A DNA stretch of 64,000 bases from Lysinibacillus halotolerans. Lineage in GTDB: Bacteria; Bacillota; Bacilli; Bacillales_A; Planococcaceae. The translations under genes and the position numbers were made by a program. The notes under the pieces are model-generated. The model saw nothing but the letters and a program-made list of their open reading frames with translations, had not been told where the DNA came from and did no database searches. The stretch's first letter is position 1. The number at the start of each line of letters is the position of its first letter. The DNA lies in assembly GCF_003711845.1 (NCBI RefSeq), contig NZ_RHLQ01000004.1, positions 43,470 through 107,469 of the forward strand, given 5' to 3'. Below, one piece after another: positions 1-7,953 of this stretch.

Positions 1-730
1 CAACTTGTGCTGAACGTAATTCTCCAACTAAATATAGGCTGTCCGTTCTCATACCTTCTATATAGAAACGTCCGATTGAGTACCAAATCATATAAGAGAA
101 GAAAATTTCCCCACGATGCAAATTGACTTTTCGTAATACAAGTAAAATAATAAGCCCTAAAACATTCCATAATGATTCATATAAAAATGTCGGATGTACA
201 TAAGTTCCTAAATCTTGAATGTACATTTGTTCAATAATCCAATTTGGCAACATTAAGTTTTCTAAAAACGCACGGGAAACCGGTCCTCCGAAAGCTTCTT
301 GGTTCATAAAGTTACCCCAACGACCAATAATTTGCCCGATTAAAAGACTTGGTGCAACAATATCTGCTACTTTTAAGAAGCTAATTCCACGACTTCTACA
401 GAAAATAAAAGCAGTAATAACCGCACCGATTAATGCACCATGGATGGCAATCCCCCCATTCCAAATTTGAATAATTTTTTCCGGATTTGCGCCATAATAT
501 TCCCATTTCATTCCAACATAATATAACCGTGCACAAATGATTGAAATAGGGATTGCCCAAATTAACATATCAGCAAGAAAATCATCAGGTAACCCTCGTT
601 TTACCGCTTCCCTTTGACCAACGAAATACGCTAGTACAATGCCACTGGCAATTAAAATTCCATACCATCTTACTTCGATGCTACCTATCGAAAATGCCAC
701 TGGATCAATTGCTAGTAATATTTGTTCCAT
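1..730 (-). CDS. lgt: Prolipoprotein diacylglyceryl transferase (3' end cut by window edge)
   Basis: Lgt transfers diacylglycerol from phosphatidylglycerol to the lipobox cysteine of prelipoproteins in the cytoplasmic membrane. The frame starts at an ATG at 730 behind an AGGGG-type ribosome site and is open to base 1, giving about 243 residues of a protein usually near 270-280. The Lgt signature [13 protein letters not shown] is present, as is IHGALIG, and several hydrophobic segments are visible. It lies 40 bases downstream of hprK on the same strand, the usual hprK-lgt operon. At least five genes here encode lipoprotein substrates (cccB, prsA, gerC, the FixH-like protein and possibly others). 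The identification is firm; only the C-terminus is missing. Confidence 0.97.
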   Translation of the reverse strand, partial: MEQILLAIDPVAFSIGSIEVRWYGILIASGIVLAYFVGQREAVKRGLPDDFLADMLIWAIPISIICARLYYVGMKWEYYGANPEKIIQIWNGGIAIHGALIGAVITAFIFCRSRGISFLKVADIVAPSLLIGQIIGRWGNFMNQEAFGGPVSRAFLENLMLPNWIIEQMYIQDLGTYVHPTFLYESLWNVLGLIILLVLRKVNLHRGEIFFSYMIWYSIGRFYIEGMRTDSLYLVGELRSAQV

Positions 731-770
731 TCATAAGCCCCTCTCAAGTTAAAACTACTAAACCCTTTTG

Positions 771-1709
771 TTAGTAATCATCTATTTCATCTTGATAAGA
801 AATCATCTCATCTAATCTTCTTGAAAACTCTTGCGCTGCATTCACTCCCATTTTTTTCAAACGGTAATTCATAGCCGCAACTTCGATAATAACGGAAACG
901 TTTCTTCCAGGTTGAACTGGAATCGTCAATTTCGTTATTTCTGTATCGATAATTTTCATTTTTTCTTCATCTAACCCTAGACGGTCATACGTTTTATCTG
1001 GGTCCCAATTTTCCAGTTCAATAATTAAAGTAATCCGTTTATAAGGTCTAATTGCACTTGCTCCGAATAATGTCATAATATCAATGATTCCAATACCTCG
1101 AATTTCGAGCAAATGTTCCAATAAAGGAGGTGCACTTCCAACGATTAAATTTTCAGCTTCTTGTCTAATTTCTACACAATCATCCGCAACTAACCGATGG
1201 CCCTTTTTAATGAGCTCCAGTGCCGTTTCACTTTTCCCAACTCCACTTTTCCCAATAATTAATACACCGATTCCGTAAACATCGACCAAAACGCCATGTA
1301 CAGCAGCGTAAGGAGCCAATTTACTTTCTAAATAGTTCGTTAATCGACCTGAAAATTGAGTCGTCTTCATATCCGTTAATAATACTGGGACATTCGTTTC
1401 ATTGGAAGCGTCGATTAATTCCTTTGGCACTTCCATCCCTCTAGAAACGATAATAGCAGGTGTATCTTGTGAGCAGAGTTTTAACATACGTTCTTTTTTC
1501 AATTCCGTTGGGAGCATTTCAAAAAAAGATAATTCGGTTTTACCAATTAACTGCACTCGGTTCGCCGGATAATGGGTAAAATAACCAGCCATTTCAAGTC
1601 CAGGTCTAGAAATATCACTCGTCGTAATATATCGGCCGATTCCTTCATGCCCACTTACTAACGTTAAATTAAATTTTTCAATTACCTCTTTTGTTGTTAC
1701 TTGAATCAT
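771..1709 (-). CDS. hprK: HPr kinase/phosphorylase
   Basis: HprK phosphorylates and dephosphorylates Ser46 of HPr, the central switch of carbon catabolite repression in Firmicutes. The protein has 312 residues, the normal family size. The N-terminal half (about 1-130) is the HPrK N-domain. The C-terminal half carries the P-loop GKSGVGKS near residue 155, followed by the VADDCVEI stretch and the C-terminal HPrK signature region around [15 protein letters not shown]. It is the first gene of an operon with lgt, as in B. subtilis. No anomaly is seen. Confidence 0.97.
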   Translation of the reverse strand: MIQVTTKEVIEKFNLTLVSGHEGIGRYITTSDISRPGLEMAGYFTHYPANRVQLIGKTELSFFEMLPTELKKERMLKLCSQDTPAIIVSRGMEVPKELIDASNETNVPVLLTDMKTTQFSGRLTNYLESKLAPYAAVHGVLVDVYGIGVLIIGKSGVGKSETALELIKKGHRLVADDCVEIRQEAENLIVGSAPPLLEHLLEIRGIGIIDIMTLFGASAIRPYKRITLIIELENWDPDKTYDRLGLDEEKMKIIDTEITKLTIPVQPGRNVSVIIEVAAMNYRLKKMGVNAAQEFSRRLDEMISYQDEIDDY

Positions 1710-1811
1710 CAGTATACTCCCCTACCTTTTTACTGGCATATAGTAACTATTTTAGCATGATAGAGGAAGTTTGTATTTAAAATATACTTGACTTCACGAA
1801 ATCACAACATA

Positions 1812-1848
1812 TAAAAAAGACAAAGTCAACAAGGATGACTTTGTCTTT
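1812..1848 (-). terminator. Rho-independent terminator of cccB
   Basis: A perfect 13-bp inverted repeat (1816-1828 with 1836-1848, AAAGACAAAGTCA arm, 7-nt loop) is followed on the minus strand by a T-rich run. It sits just after the cccB stop and before hprK. The AGACAAAGT stem core recurs in two other hairpins of this window. Confidence 0.9.
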
Positions 1849-1864
1849 CACATTATATTCAAGC

Positions 1865-2233
1865 TTATTTTTGTGTAGCTAACCAAGCTGCAGCTGCTTC
1901 CGCATCTTCTCCTTGAAGCAACCCGCCAGGCATTCCACCTCTACCATTTAAAATAACGTCTAAAATTTCATCTTCAGAAAGACGCGTACCGACGTCAGCT
2001 AATGAAGGTGTGTTACCCATACCTTGTAGGTTACCGCCGTGACAAGTAACACAAGAGTCCATTACAATCTCTTCACCTGCTCCAGTGTCGGCAGTACCCC
2101 CATTGTCAGTTGTTTCTTCTGTTGTTGTCTCGTCTGTACCTGTGTTAGTATCGTTTGCTTCATCGTCACCGCCGCCACAAGCAGCTAAAAATAGTGCAGA
2201 TCCGAATGCAAGTGCTAACCATGTTTTCTTCAT
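1865..2233 (-). CDS. cccB: Cytochrome c-551-type lipoprotein
   Basis: Small membrane-anchored c-type cytochrome that carries electrons on the outer face of the cytoplasmic membrane. The start is the ATG at 2233, behind a GGAGGGG site; an upstream in-frame extension lacks a signal peptide and a ribosome site. The 122-residue product has a lipoprotein signal with lipobox LAAC (Cys19), a low-complexity Thr/Glu/Asp linker of about 35 residues, and one class I heme domain with CVTCH at 61-65 and a likely axial Met in the GGMPGG segment. Its neighbour is a yvjA homologue, as in the B. subtilis cccB region. Lipidation would depend on the nearby Lgt. Confidence 0.93.
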   Translation of the reverse strand: MKKTWLALAFGSALFLAACGGGDDEANDTNTGTDETTTEETTDNGGTADTGAGEEIVMDSCVTCHGGNLQGMGNTPSLADVGTRLSEDEILDVILNGRGGMPGGLLQGEDAEAAAAWLATQK

Positions 2234-2299
2234 TTTGAACCCCTCCAAAATTTTTAAATAGGTGGATACCATTGGTCATTATACCAAATTTAAACCTGT

Positions 2300-3163
2300 T
2301 TAAACCCGTTTAAAACCTTCTCCTAACACTTCATACGCATCAGAAACAATGACAAATGCAGTGGCATCAACCGTTTGAATAACCTGTTTCAGCTTTGTGA
2401 ACTCTGTTTGATAGACGACTACCATTAACATAAGTCGCTGTTCACCAGTATATCCACCAAAGCTTGGCATTTTCGTTACTCCCCGGTTAATTTCCTTGTA
2501 GATAGCATCTCGCATTTCATCTTGTTTATTCGTAATTATATAGACCATTTTTGATTGACTAAATCCTAACTGAACAATGTCAATTGTTTTCGTCGTCACA
2601 TACAATCCGATTAATGCATAAAGGCCTTTTTCTAAATCAAATACGATGGCAGCACTTAAAGCGATCAAACCATCAATCATTAGAACGCTTGTCCCTAATG
2701 TGAGCCCGGTATATTTTGTAATAATTTGGGCTAATAAATCGGTACCTCCAGTTGAAGCCTTTCCTTTAAATACTAAGCCGATACCTAATCCGACAACAAT
2801 GCCTCCAAAAAGAGCAGCCAGTAACGAATTCGTTGTGAGCGCATCCATCTCCTCAAACAAAATGACGAAAAATGGTAATGCGATTGTTCCGATAAACGAT
2901 TTTAAACCAAAGTTTTTACCTAAAATAACAACACCAGCTATGAAAAGGGGTATATTAAAAGCATATTGCACAATCCCTGCATTCCATCCAAAAAGACCGT
3001 GCAAAATCGTACTAATTCCACTAACCCCGCCTGATGCAACTTGATTTGGAAATAAAAAAGCATTAAATCCAAAGGCAATTATGGCAGCCCCAAGAAGAAC
3101 ATAAATATATTCCATCACGATTATTTTTGGCGAATTCATTACAATCTTATTATGTTTACCCAT
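2300..3163 (-). CDS. yvjA: YitT/DUF2179-family membrane protein
   Basis: Integral membrane protein of unknown molecular function; B. subtilis has several paralogues (YitT, YpjC, YqfU, YvjA, YxkD). The N-terminal two thirds hold about five or six hydrophobic helices and the C-terminal third is the soluble DUF2179 domain. The ATG at 3163 has a GAGGA site at good spacing and is preferred over the GTG at 3175, giving 287 residues. The yvjA name rests on adjacency to cccB, as in B. subtilis; the family assignment is safer than the paralogue assignment. Confidence 0.85.
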   Translation of the reverse strand: MGKHNKIVMNSPKIIVMEYIYVLLGAAIIAFGFNAFLFPNQVASGGVSGISTILHGLFGWNAGIVQYAFNIPLFIAGVVILGKNFGLKSFIGTIALPFFVILFEEMDALTTNSLLAALFGGIVVGLGIGLVFKGKASTGGTDLLAQIITKYTGLTLGTSVLMIDGLIALSAAIVFDLEKGLYALIGLYVTTKTIDIVQLGFSQSKMVYIITNKQDEMRDAIYKEINRGVTKMPSFGGYTGEQRLMLMVVVYQTEFTKLKQVIQTVDATAFVIVSDAYEVLGEGFKRV

Positions 3164-3175
3164 ACAGTTCCTCAC

Positions 3176-3697
3176 TCACATCGTTTCTCAATTTTCTCTG
3201 CATGATTATAACAAAAGCAGTAAAAAAAGAGAAATTTAATAAAGTCTACATACCGGACAGATCACTCTAACCTAAAAATACTATTTTTTGAAGGTAAAAA
3301 AACTGTAAGACTCCATCAAAGGTGTAATACTTAATTTCTTAAGTCACAGCCTTTTGAATCAAACCAAATTTATAAAGATTTTTATTATTGCTGATTGCCA
3401 ATAAAATGCCTTAGAATATGCCTCTTCTACAGATCTTTTGTCAATATTCTAAGTCTAATTTGAAAATTAGACTTTCTAAAAACGATGTTCATCTATAAAC
3501 CGTCATTTTCTCATTTTTCACATCACTAACCGGTTCATATAAAAAGGAGGTTGCACAATAATAGGTGTACTTCACTAACGTGAATTTAAATTTACTTACT
3601 ATTTAACATTTATCAATTCCTGTATTTGACAATTGATTAAAATTAATCAAAAATTTATTTAGATAATATTCTAAATATCTAAAGAAGGTGTATTATA
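3176..3697. other. AT-rich intergenic region at the left edge of the Sdp island
   Basis: No convincing gene is seen in about 520 bases. It holds a perfect 11-bp inverted repeat with a 2-nt loop (3451-3461 with 3464-3474, AAGTCTAATTT arm) and, at its right end, the promoter and operator-like repeats of the regulator at 3698. A short minus-strand open stretch around 3350-3440 might be decayed coding sequence, but I could not assign it. Confidence 0.5.
3626..3683 (+). promoter_or_regulatory. Promoter/operator region with two inverted repeats
   Basis: A consensus -35 TTGACA lies at 3626-3631. Overlapping it downstream is an inverted repeat TTGATTA-N4-TAATCAA (3633-3650). A second repeat, TTTAGATA-N10-TATCTAAA (3658-3665 with 3676-3683), lies next to the ribosome site of the regulator gene. 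Imperfect AT-rich palindromes over their own promoter are typical of autoregulating ArsR-family repressors, so these are candidate operators. The -10 box is not clear. Confidence 0.5.
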
Positions 3698-3961
3698 TTG
3701 CCCGATGTATTTAAAGGCTTAGCTGATCCCACTAGGAGAGAAATACTCTCTTTATTAAAAGATAGAGATTTAAATGTAGGTGAAATTGCAAAACACTTCC
3801 CAATTTCCATGGCAAGTCTTTCACACCACTTAAATATTCTTTATGAAGCAAGGTTAGTTACTAAAATTAAAAAAGGACAGTTTGTATATTATTCCTTAAA
3901 CACAACAATTGTAGAGGATGTCATCTTAAAATTGGTGTCTTTGCAAAAAAAGGAGGAGTAA
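3698..3961 (+). CDS. ArsR-family regulator, SdpR-like
   Basis: An 87-residue winged-helix repressor starting at TTG 3698 behind AAGAAGGTG. It opens with the VFKGLADPTRREIL motif typical of the SdpR/YceK-type ArsR branch. The recognition helix is around MASLSHHLNILYEA (about 38-52) and the wing around IKKGQFVYYSL. No metal-binding CxC in the DNA-binding helix is seen, so a metal sensor is unlikely. In B. subtilis SdpR represses the sdpRI immunity operon and is sequestered by SdpI at the membrane. Here the gene directly precedes two membrane proteins, one SdpI-like, and lies near sdpC and sdpB remnants, which supports an SdpR role. The gene is intact. Confidence 0.85.
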   Translation: MPDVFKGLADPTRREILSLLKDRDLNVGEIAKHFPISMASLSHHLNILYEARLVTKIKKGQFVYYSLNTTIVEDVILKLVSLQKKEE

Positions 3962-3964
3962 ATT

Positions 3965-4438
3965 TTGGATATATTAAATTACTATGCTTTAATAATTTTT
4001 TTACTTCTTTGTGCATTTTTATTTTTTCAGCTAAATTACTATAGATTTGGAAGAGCACATAACTTATTCTCATTAATCTCACTAATACTAATCGTAACAT
4101 TAATCTTTAATTTATCTAATAAAACTAATAATGTTACTTTGTACTCCTTACTCACCTTCTATATAGGATTATTATTATTACTCTTGGGGAATTATTTCAC
4201 TCACAGTTTAGGGAAAAAGATAGGAAGAATGTTTACAACAGTTCATTTGAATAAATATAGATTAAGAAGAAGAATTGGTTTAATATCTATAATTTGTGGT
4301 TTATTATATATAGTTCTGTCATATTTTAATTTTAATAATTATTATGTTCTATATATATCAGTTTGGACTTTGATGCCGTTACTAGGAATTTTAACCATCT
4401 TTATAATTATAAAATATTCAAATTTGAAGGAGGTCTGA
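3965..4438 (+). CDS. Small multi-pass membrane protein in the sdpR-like operon
   Basis: A 157-residue hydrophobic protein starting at TTG 3965, behind a strong AAGGAGGAG site that overlaps the 3' end of the regulator gene. About five transmembrane segments are visible, broken by a basic loop near NKYRLRRR (about 95-105). I do not recognise a named family. Its place between an SdpR-like repressor and a DUF1648 protein suggests a role in immunity or signal reception, possibly matching the second half of a canonical two-domain SdpI, but that is inference. Confidence 0.7.
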   Translation: MDILNYYALIIFLLLCAFLFFQLNYYRFGRAHNLFSLISLILIVTLIFNLSNKTNNVTLYSLLTFYIGLLLLLLGNYFTHSLGKKIGRMFTTVHLNKYRLRRRIGLISIICGLLYIVLSYFNFNNYYVLYISVWTLMPLLGILTIFIIIKYSNLKEV

Positions 4439-4440
4439 AT

Positions 4441-4941
4441 ATGAGGTCAATAACAAGGGGCTTGCATATTTTTTTCAGTTTAACTGTTTTTTTCCAATTA
4501 ATCGTGATCAGCTATGTCATTATAAGTAATAATAATCCTCAAGTACCAATTCACTTCTCTTTCGGTGGAACTGCTGATTCGTTTGGAAATGCTTCTGAAT
4601 ATTATTTACTAATAGGGATTAACATTTTAGTATATATCATTACATTTCTACTTGGAAAAAAGGTAAAGGTAGACATGAAAAAATTTCACAGTACTTTTAA
4701 GACTAACGAAGATGAAATAAATGCCCAAAATAACATAAAAACAAAAATTCAGGTATTCTTACAAGTGTTAAGCACAAATTTTTCTTTATTTATTTCTGTA
4801 TTAATTGCATTATTATTAAATAATATTATAAATGATGTAACAAGTGGAAATATTAATAGTATAGGTATTGTTGCCTTCTTCCTCTCTAATCTGATCATTA
4901 TCATTGTAGGTTTAATTTGGATAAATACCTTTGATAAATAG
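4441..4941 (+). CDS. DUF1648/SdpI-like membrane protein, putative immunity protein
   Basis: The ATG at 4441 has a near-perfect site (AAGGAGG), giving 166 residues with about four transmembrane helices. After the first helix comes the DUF1648 motif, here VPIHFSFGGTADSFG, the same IPxHF...G..D pattern found at the N-terminus of SdpI. Canonical SdpI (about 207 residues) also has a C-terminal SdpI domain, which is not obvious here. By position it is the third gene of the sdpR-like operon; immunity against an SDP-type toxin and sequestration of the repressor are the likely jobs. Confidence 0.75.
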   Translation: MRSITRGLHIFFSLTVFFQLIVISYVIISNNNPQVPIHFSFGGTADSFGNASEYYLLIGINILVYIITFLLGKKVKVDMKKFHSTFKTNEDEINAQNNIKTKIQVFLQVLSTNFSLFISVLIALLLNNIINDVTSGNINSIGIVAFFLSNLIIIIVGLIWINTFDK

Positions 4942-4968
4942 TTAAAATACCTCGATATGATTGAAATG

Positions 4969-5002
4969 GAAAAGGCATTCTCCTCAAAGAGTATGCCTTT
5001 TC
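4969..5002. terminator. Bidirectional terminator between the sdpI-like gene and the sdpC remnant
   Basis: A 10-bp inverted repeat (4969-4978 with 4993-5002, GAAAAGGCAT arm) with T-rich exits on both strands, between two convergent genes. Confidence 0.75.
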
Positions 5003-5013
5003 TAAAAAATGCC

Positions 5014-5394
5014 CTATTTTCCCGATTGTTCTGTCAACATATCCAATGTTTCTACAGCTGCTTGTTCAATAGCATACGCCTGTTGAACGGAACTTGATGT
5101 ATATGCAACATATTTCCATATACCTGTTGTAATTGCAGCCCCAGTTTGTAGAACTACGCCCTGAACACCGCCAACATATAAGTATACGCCTGCTACTACA
5201 ACTAAAACGCATACTGTTGGACCACATGCTTGAGGTGTAACTACATCTTCCTCAGTTAATACCTCTGTTTTATTTCCGCTATCTTCGGCATAAGAAACAA
5301 TTAACTTTTCTCCCTCTGCTAATGTCTCAACCAGTTTATTTGGGTCCTTATTTTCAATAGAGCTTTTTAGCTCATCAAAATATGTAGGATCCAC
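5014..5394 (-). pseudogene. sdpC: SdpC-family killing-factor precursor, 5'-truncated
   Basis: The frame encodes the C-terminal part of an SdpC-type toxin precursor. YFDELKSSIENKDPNKL matches the pro-region of B. subtilis SdpC. The mature-peptide region follows: a Cys pair in ACGPTVC, then YLYVGGVQ, VLQTGAA and WKYVAYTSSS, closely parallel to SDP. Homology continues upstream of the GTG at 5394 to about 5440 (KEGEKAAVAIVEYIEE), but the frame is closed by a TAA at 5479-5481. The signal peptide and first half of the precursor are missing. Instead the sequence runs into sdpB coding sequence on the opposite strand. Without a signal peptide, secretion as a toxin is unlikely. Confidence 0.85.
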
Positions 5395-5445
5395 TTCCTC
5401 GATGTACTCAACAATAGCGACGGCAGCTTTCTCCCCTTCTTTTGA

Positions 5446-6267
5446 TTTTGCCTTTTTGGTGACGTATCTTGCGAATATTTAACTGCTCCTTCTGCATTTT
5501 GTGTTGCTGACCATTTTAACATTTCTCTAGAATTAATTAGATTTTTAATGATCCTCTGCCTCTTTATTATCGCAAGTGGCTGGAGACCCCAATATACCGG
5601 TATTATTCATTGGTATATAGCATATACCCTTCAGTGGTCAGCTACTACAATAGACGGTGGAGAACAGATAAATACCGTCCTTACTTTTTTGTTAATTCCA
5701 ATCACACTTTTGGATAGAAGAAAGAATCATTTTTACAAAACTGTTGAAAATTGTAACAATTTTTATAGCAAATATATAACTTGGCTATTTATGATATTAA
5801 TAAAAATTCAGGTGGGTATTATATATCTTAATGCTGCTTTAGAACGATTAAAAAATCCTGAATGGGCAGATGGAACTGCACTATATTATTTCTTTAGTGA
5901 TCCAATTTTCGGCTTACCTCCTTATCAATTAAATGTATTAGAACCATTATTAAATAGCCCATTCATTATTCTGGTAACATGGGCAGTCACTGTTTTCGAA
6001 TTGTTTTTGGTTATCTGTATGTTTGCTTCAAGTCCACTTAAAAGATTTGGACACAATTTAGGGATTATTTTTCACATTGGGATTATTTTTACGATTGGGA
6101 TTGTAACTTTTGGAATCACAATGTGTGCAGCTGTTATATTGTATTTAAGACAGTGGAATAACGAATATTCATTTACAAAAGTAAAAAAGACATTGAAAAA
6201 ATATATTAATTTGAAAAACACTAAACGTTTCTTTGTAGATAGTTCAGGACGGAGTATCTTTAAGTAA
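5446..6267 (+). pseudogene. sdpB: SdpB-family membrane protein (HTTM-like), 5'-truncated
   Basis: SdpB is the multi-pass membrane protein needed, with SdpA, to mature pro-SdpC into active SDP toxin. Clear SdpB sequence includes IASGWRPQYTGIIHWYIAY, then TTIDGGEQI and FLLIPITLLD. SdpB-like sequence can be followed upstream of the first possible ATG (5548, no ribosome site) to about 5458 in an open frame bounded by TGA at 5443-5445; no start codon exists in that stretch. About 100-150 N-terminal residues appear lost. The C-terminal part, with several helices and a basic tail, looks intact. It is joined 5' to 5' with the sdpC remnant, opposite to the usual sdpA-sdpB-sdpC order. Confidence 0.8.
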
Positions 6268-6290
6268 AAAATAAAAAAGGATTGAAAAAA

Positions 6291-6683
6291 ATGAGCGGGA
6301 TTATTTTATTTGATGGGGATTGTAACTTTTGTGATTGTGCAGTTCAATTCATAATTAAAAATGATAAAAAAGGCTATTTTAAATTTGCATCATTACAGAG
6401 TGAAATCGGGATTTGTTTATTAAATAAGTATAGTGCGCCACATGATATTGATAGTATTTTTCTGTTGGAAAATAATAAATATCATTATAAATCTTCTGCA
6501 GTACTTCGAATTTGCAAAAATTTAAAAGGATGGTATAAGACGGGGTATATATTGATAATCATCCCTAAACCATTAAGAGATTTCATTTATAATATTGTTG
6601 CAAAAAACCGCTATAGGTGGTTTGGTAAAAGAGAAACTTGTATGATTCCTTCTCCAGAAGTTCGCAAACGTTTCTTAGATTAA
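6291..6683 (+). CDS. DCC-family thiol-disulfide oxidoreductase (DUF393)
   Basis: A 130-residue protein with the DCC signature at its N-terminus: LFDGDCNFCDCAV, containing a CxxC. A thioredoxin-like fold with a W/F-rich C-terminus (YRWFGKRE) follows. DCC proteins are often encoded next to, or fused with, HTTM-domain membrane proteins, the superfamily SdpB belongs to. SDP-type toxins carry a disulfide, so a redox role in toxin maturation is an attractive inference. The ATG at 6291 is preferred to an upstream TTG that lies too close to the AAGGA site. The frame looks intact, unlike sdpB and sdpC. Confidence 0.85.
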   Translation: MSGIILFDGDCNFCDCAVQFIIKNDKKGYFKFASLQSEIGICLLNKYSAPHDIDSIFLLENNKYHYKSSAVLRICKNLKGWYKTGYILIIIPKPLRDFIYNIVAKNRYRWFGKRETCMIPSPEVRKRFLD

Positions 6684-6861
6684 TATGGACTAAATGGAGA
6701 TTATATTTTTTCAAGAAAAAAGCATAGTTCTTAACAATTAAAGAACGGTCACAGAGTATCGAAATATACAAATTATTACCAAACTTTAATGTTACTTTTT
6801 GAATTTTTTTAATTTTAATACTAATTTTACATCAGTTATTTGTCAGAATATGATTTACTGA

Positions 6862-6904
6862 ATAAAAAAATAATAGACAAAGTCGTCGAAAGCGACTTTG
6901 TCTA
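6862..6904 (-). terminator. Terminator-like hairpin with AGACAAAGT stem
   Basis: A perfect 12-bp inverted repeat (6874-6885 with 6893-6904) is followed on the minus strand by a run of T residues. No intact minus-strand gene ends directly before it, so it may be left from a lost gene. Confidence 0.7.
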
Positions 6905-6985
6905 GAGTATAAGACCAGTCTTTAATAATTAAGGAAAGGCTGGTCATTTTAGTTTGTTATTTATTTCACTGATGACATTTTGAGT

Positions 6986-7095
6986 TTAATATAGACTTGG
7001 GATAATTAATTTGTAAATACCAGGAGATAGGTCTATTTCATCTTCATCGAAGAATCTCTCTTTTTTAATGGGTGTATACTTTGGATTTTACTACA
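6986..7095 (-). pseudogene. Possible C-terminal gene fragment, unidentified
   Basis: On the minus strand a frame reading NPKYTPIKKERFF, then DEDEIDLSPGIYKLIIPSLY and a stop, looks like ordinary coding sequence. It is preceded by in-frame stops and has no start. I do not recognise the family. It may be the tail of a gene lost when the island rearranged. Confidence 0.3.
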
Positions 7096-7280
7096 ACCAT
7101 TCATCTTCCTTATATCAAATTTTGATTCATTAAATAAAAAAATGTTATAAAAGTGTTCGATAATATATTAGCGACACTAAGGAAAAGAATAGTTCTCAAA
7201 AAGAACAGTGTTTGCTAAGTTAAAAGAATCAGTAATAAAGTAAAAACAACAAAATTAGTAGCAAAATTTGAGAATTAAAC

Positions 7281-7326
7281 TCAGATTGTAGACAAACTAG
7301 AATTTTCAAGTTTGCCTACAATCTGA
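7281..7326 (-). terminator. Long hairpin after luxS
   Basis: A 17-bp inverted repeat with one mismatch (7281-7297 with 7310-7326) lies just past the luxS stop. The T-run is weak on the minus strand, so terminator function is probable but not certain. Confidence 0.6.
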
Positions 7327-7340
7327 AGTAATAATTTTTC

Positions 7341-7811
7341 TTATTGTTCCTCTTTAAAAACCGTTGACCATTCGCTGCGTTTTTCTAACATTTCTTTTGC
7401 AAGATTTTGGGCACCTTCTAAACTATGGTTTGCTGCCCAGCCACATTGCACTTCATTACAAGCTGGAACTTCCGTAGCGTTAACAACATCTTGTAATGTC
7501 TTTTCTAAAATCGTTAACACTTCTTCATAGTCATCATGGTTAATCATCGTTAAATAAAAACCTGTTTGGCATCCCATCGGACTCATATCGACTACAAAGT
7601 CCGTATAGTTACGAATATTTTCTGCCATAAGGTGCTCTATTGAGTGAAGAGCATCCATTTTCATATGTTCTTCGTTTGGTTGTTTGAAACGGACATCATA
7701 TTTACGGACAACATCGCCATTTTGCCCTTCCTTAATCCCGGCAAGTCTTACATATGGCGCTGCCACTTTTGTATGATCTAAATTGAAACTTTCAACATTC
7801 ATTTTTGGCAC
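7341..7811 (-). CDS. luxS: S-ribosylhomocysteine lyase (AI-2 synthesis)
   Basis: LuxS cleaves S-ribosylhomocysteine to homocysteine and DPD, the precursor of autoinducer-2, in the activated methyl cycle. The metal ligands are present: HSIEH (HxxEH) and the Cys in NEVQCGWA. The [10 protein letters not shown] signature is also present. The start is most likely the GTG at 7811: it has GAGGT at suitable spacing and gives [13 protein letters not shown], matching the B. subtilis start MPSVESFELDH. A longer in-frame extension has no homology. The product is 156 residues, the usual size. Confidence 0.95.
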   Translation of the reverse strand: MPKMNVESFNLDHTKVAAPYVRLAGIKEGQNGDVVRKYDVRFKQPNEEHMKMDALHSIEHLMAENIRNYTDFVVDMSPMGCQTGFYLTMINHDDYEEVLTILEKTLQDVVNATEVPACNEVQCGWAANHSLEGAQNLAKEMLEKRSEWSTVFKEEQ

Positions 7812-7953
7812 GATTTTATACCTCATTTCTAATTTCCTTGATTGTAAACGAGCAATCATGAATAGTAGACGGATATTCAACTCTCATTTATCTATACTAT
7901 TTTACAGGTTTGGCTTATTTCTGTCACTGGTGACAACACCATTCCTTCAAATT

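Larger units (their letters stand above)
6684..7340. other. Intergenic region with hairpins and a coding-like fragment
   Basis: No intact gene is seen. It holds the minus-strand terminator-like hairpin at 6862-6904, a second inverted repeat at 6913-6945 (GACCAGTCTTT with AAAGGCTGGTC), the luxS hairpin at 7281-7326, and a short minus-strand open stretch (6986-7095) that looks like the end of a decayed gene. Confidence 0.5.

Noticed and set aside
1084..1278. Plus-strand open frame inside hprK
   Set aside because: Antisense shadow of a firmly identified gene; no ribosome site or known motif.
2646..3044. 132-codon plus-strand frame opposite the YitT-family gene
   Set aside because: Composition is that of an antisense shadow of a membrane protein; no homology recognised.
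3340..3450. Possible transposase remnant in the region before the SdpR-like gene
   Set aside because: The short coding-like stretch could not be tied to any transposase family by eye; stops on both sides.
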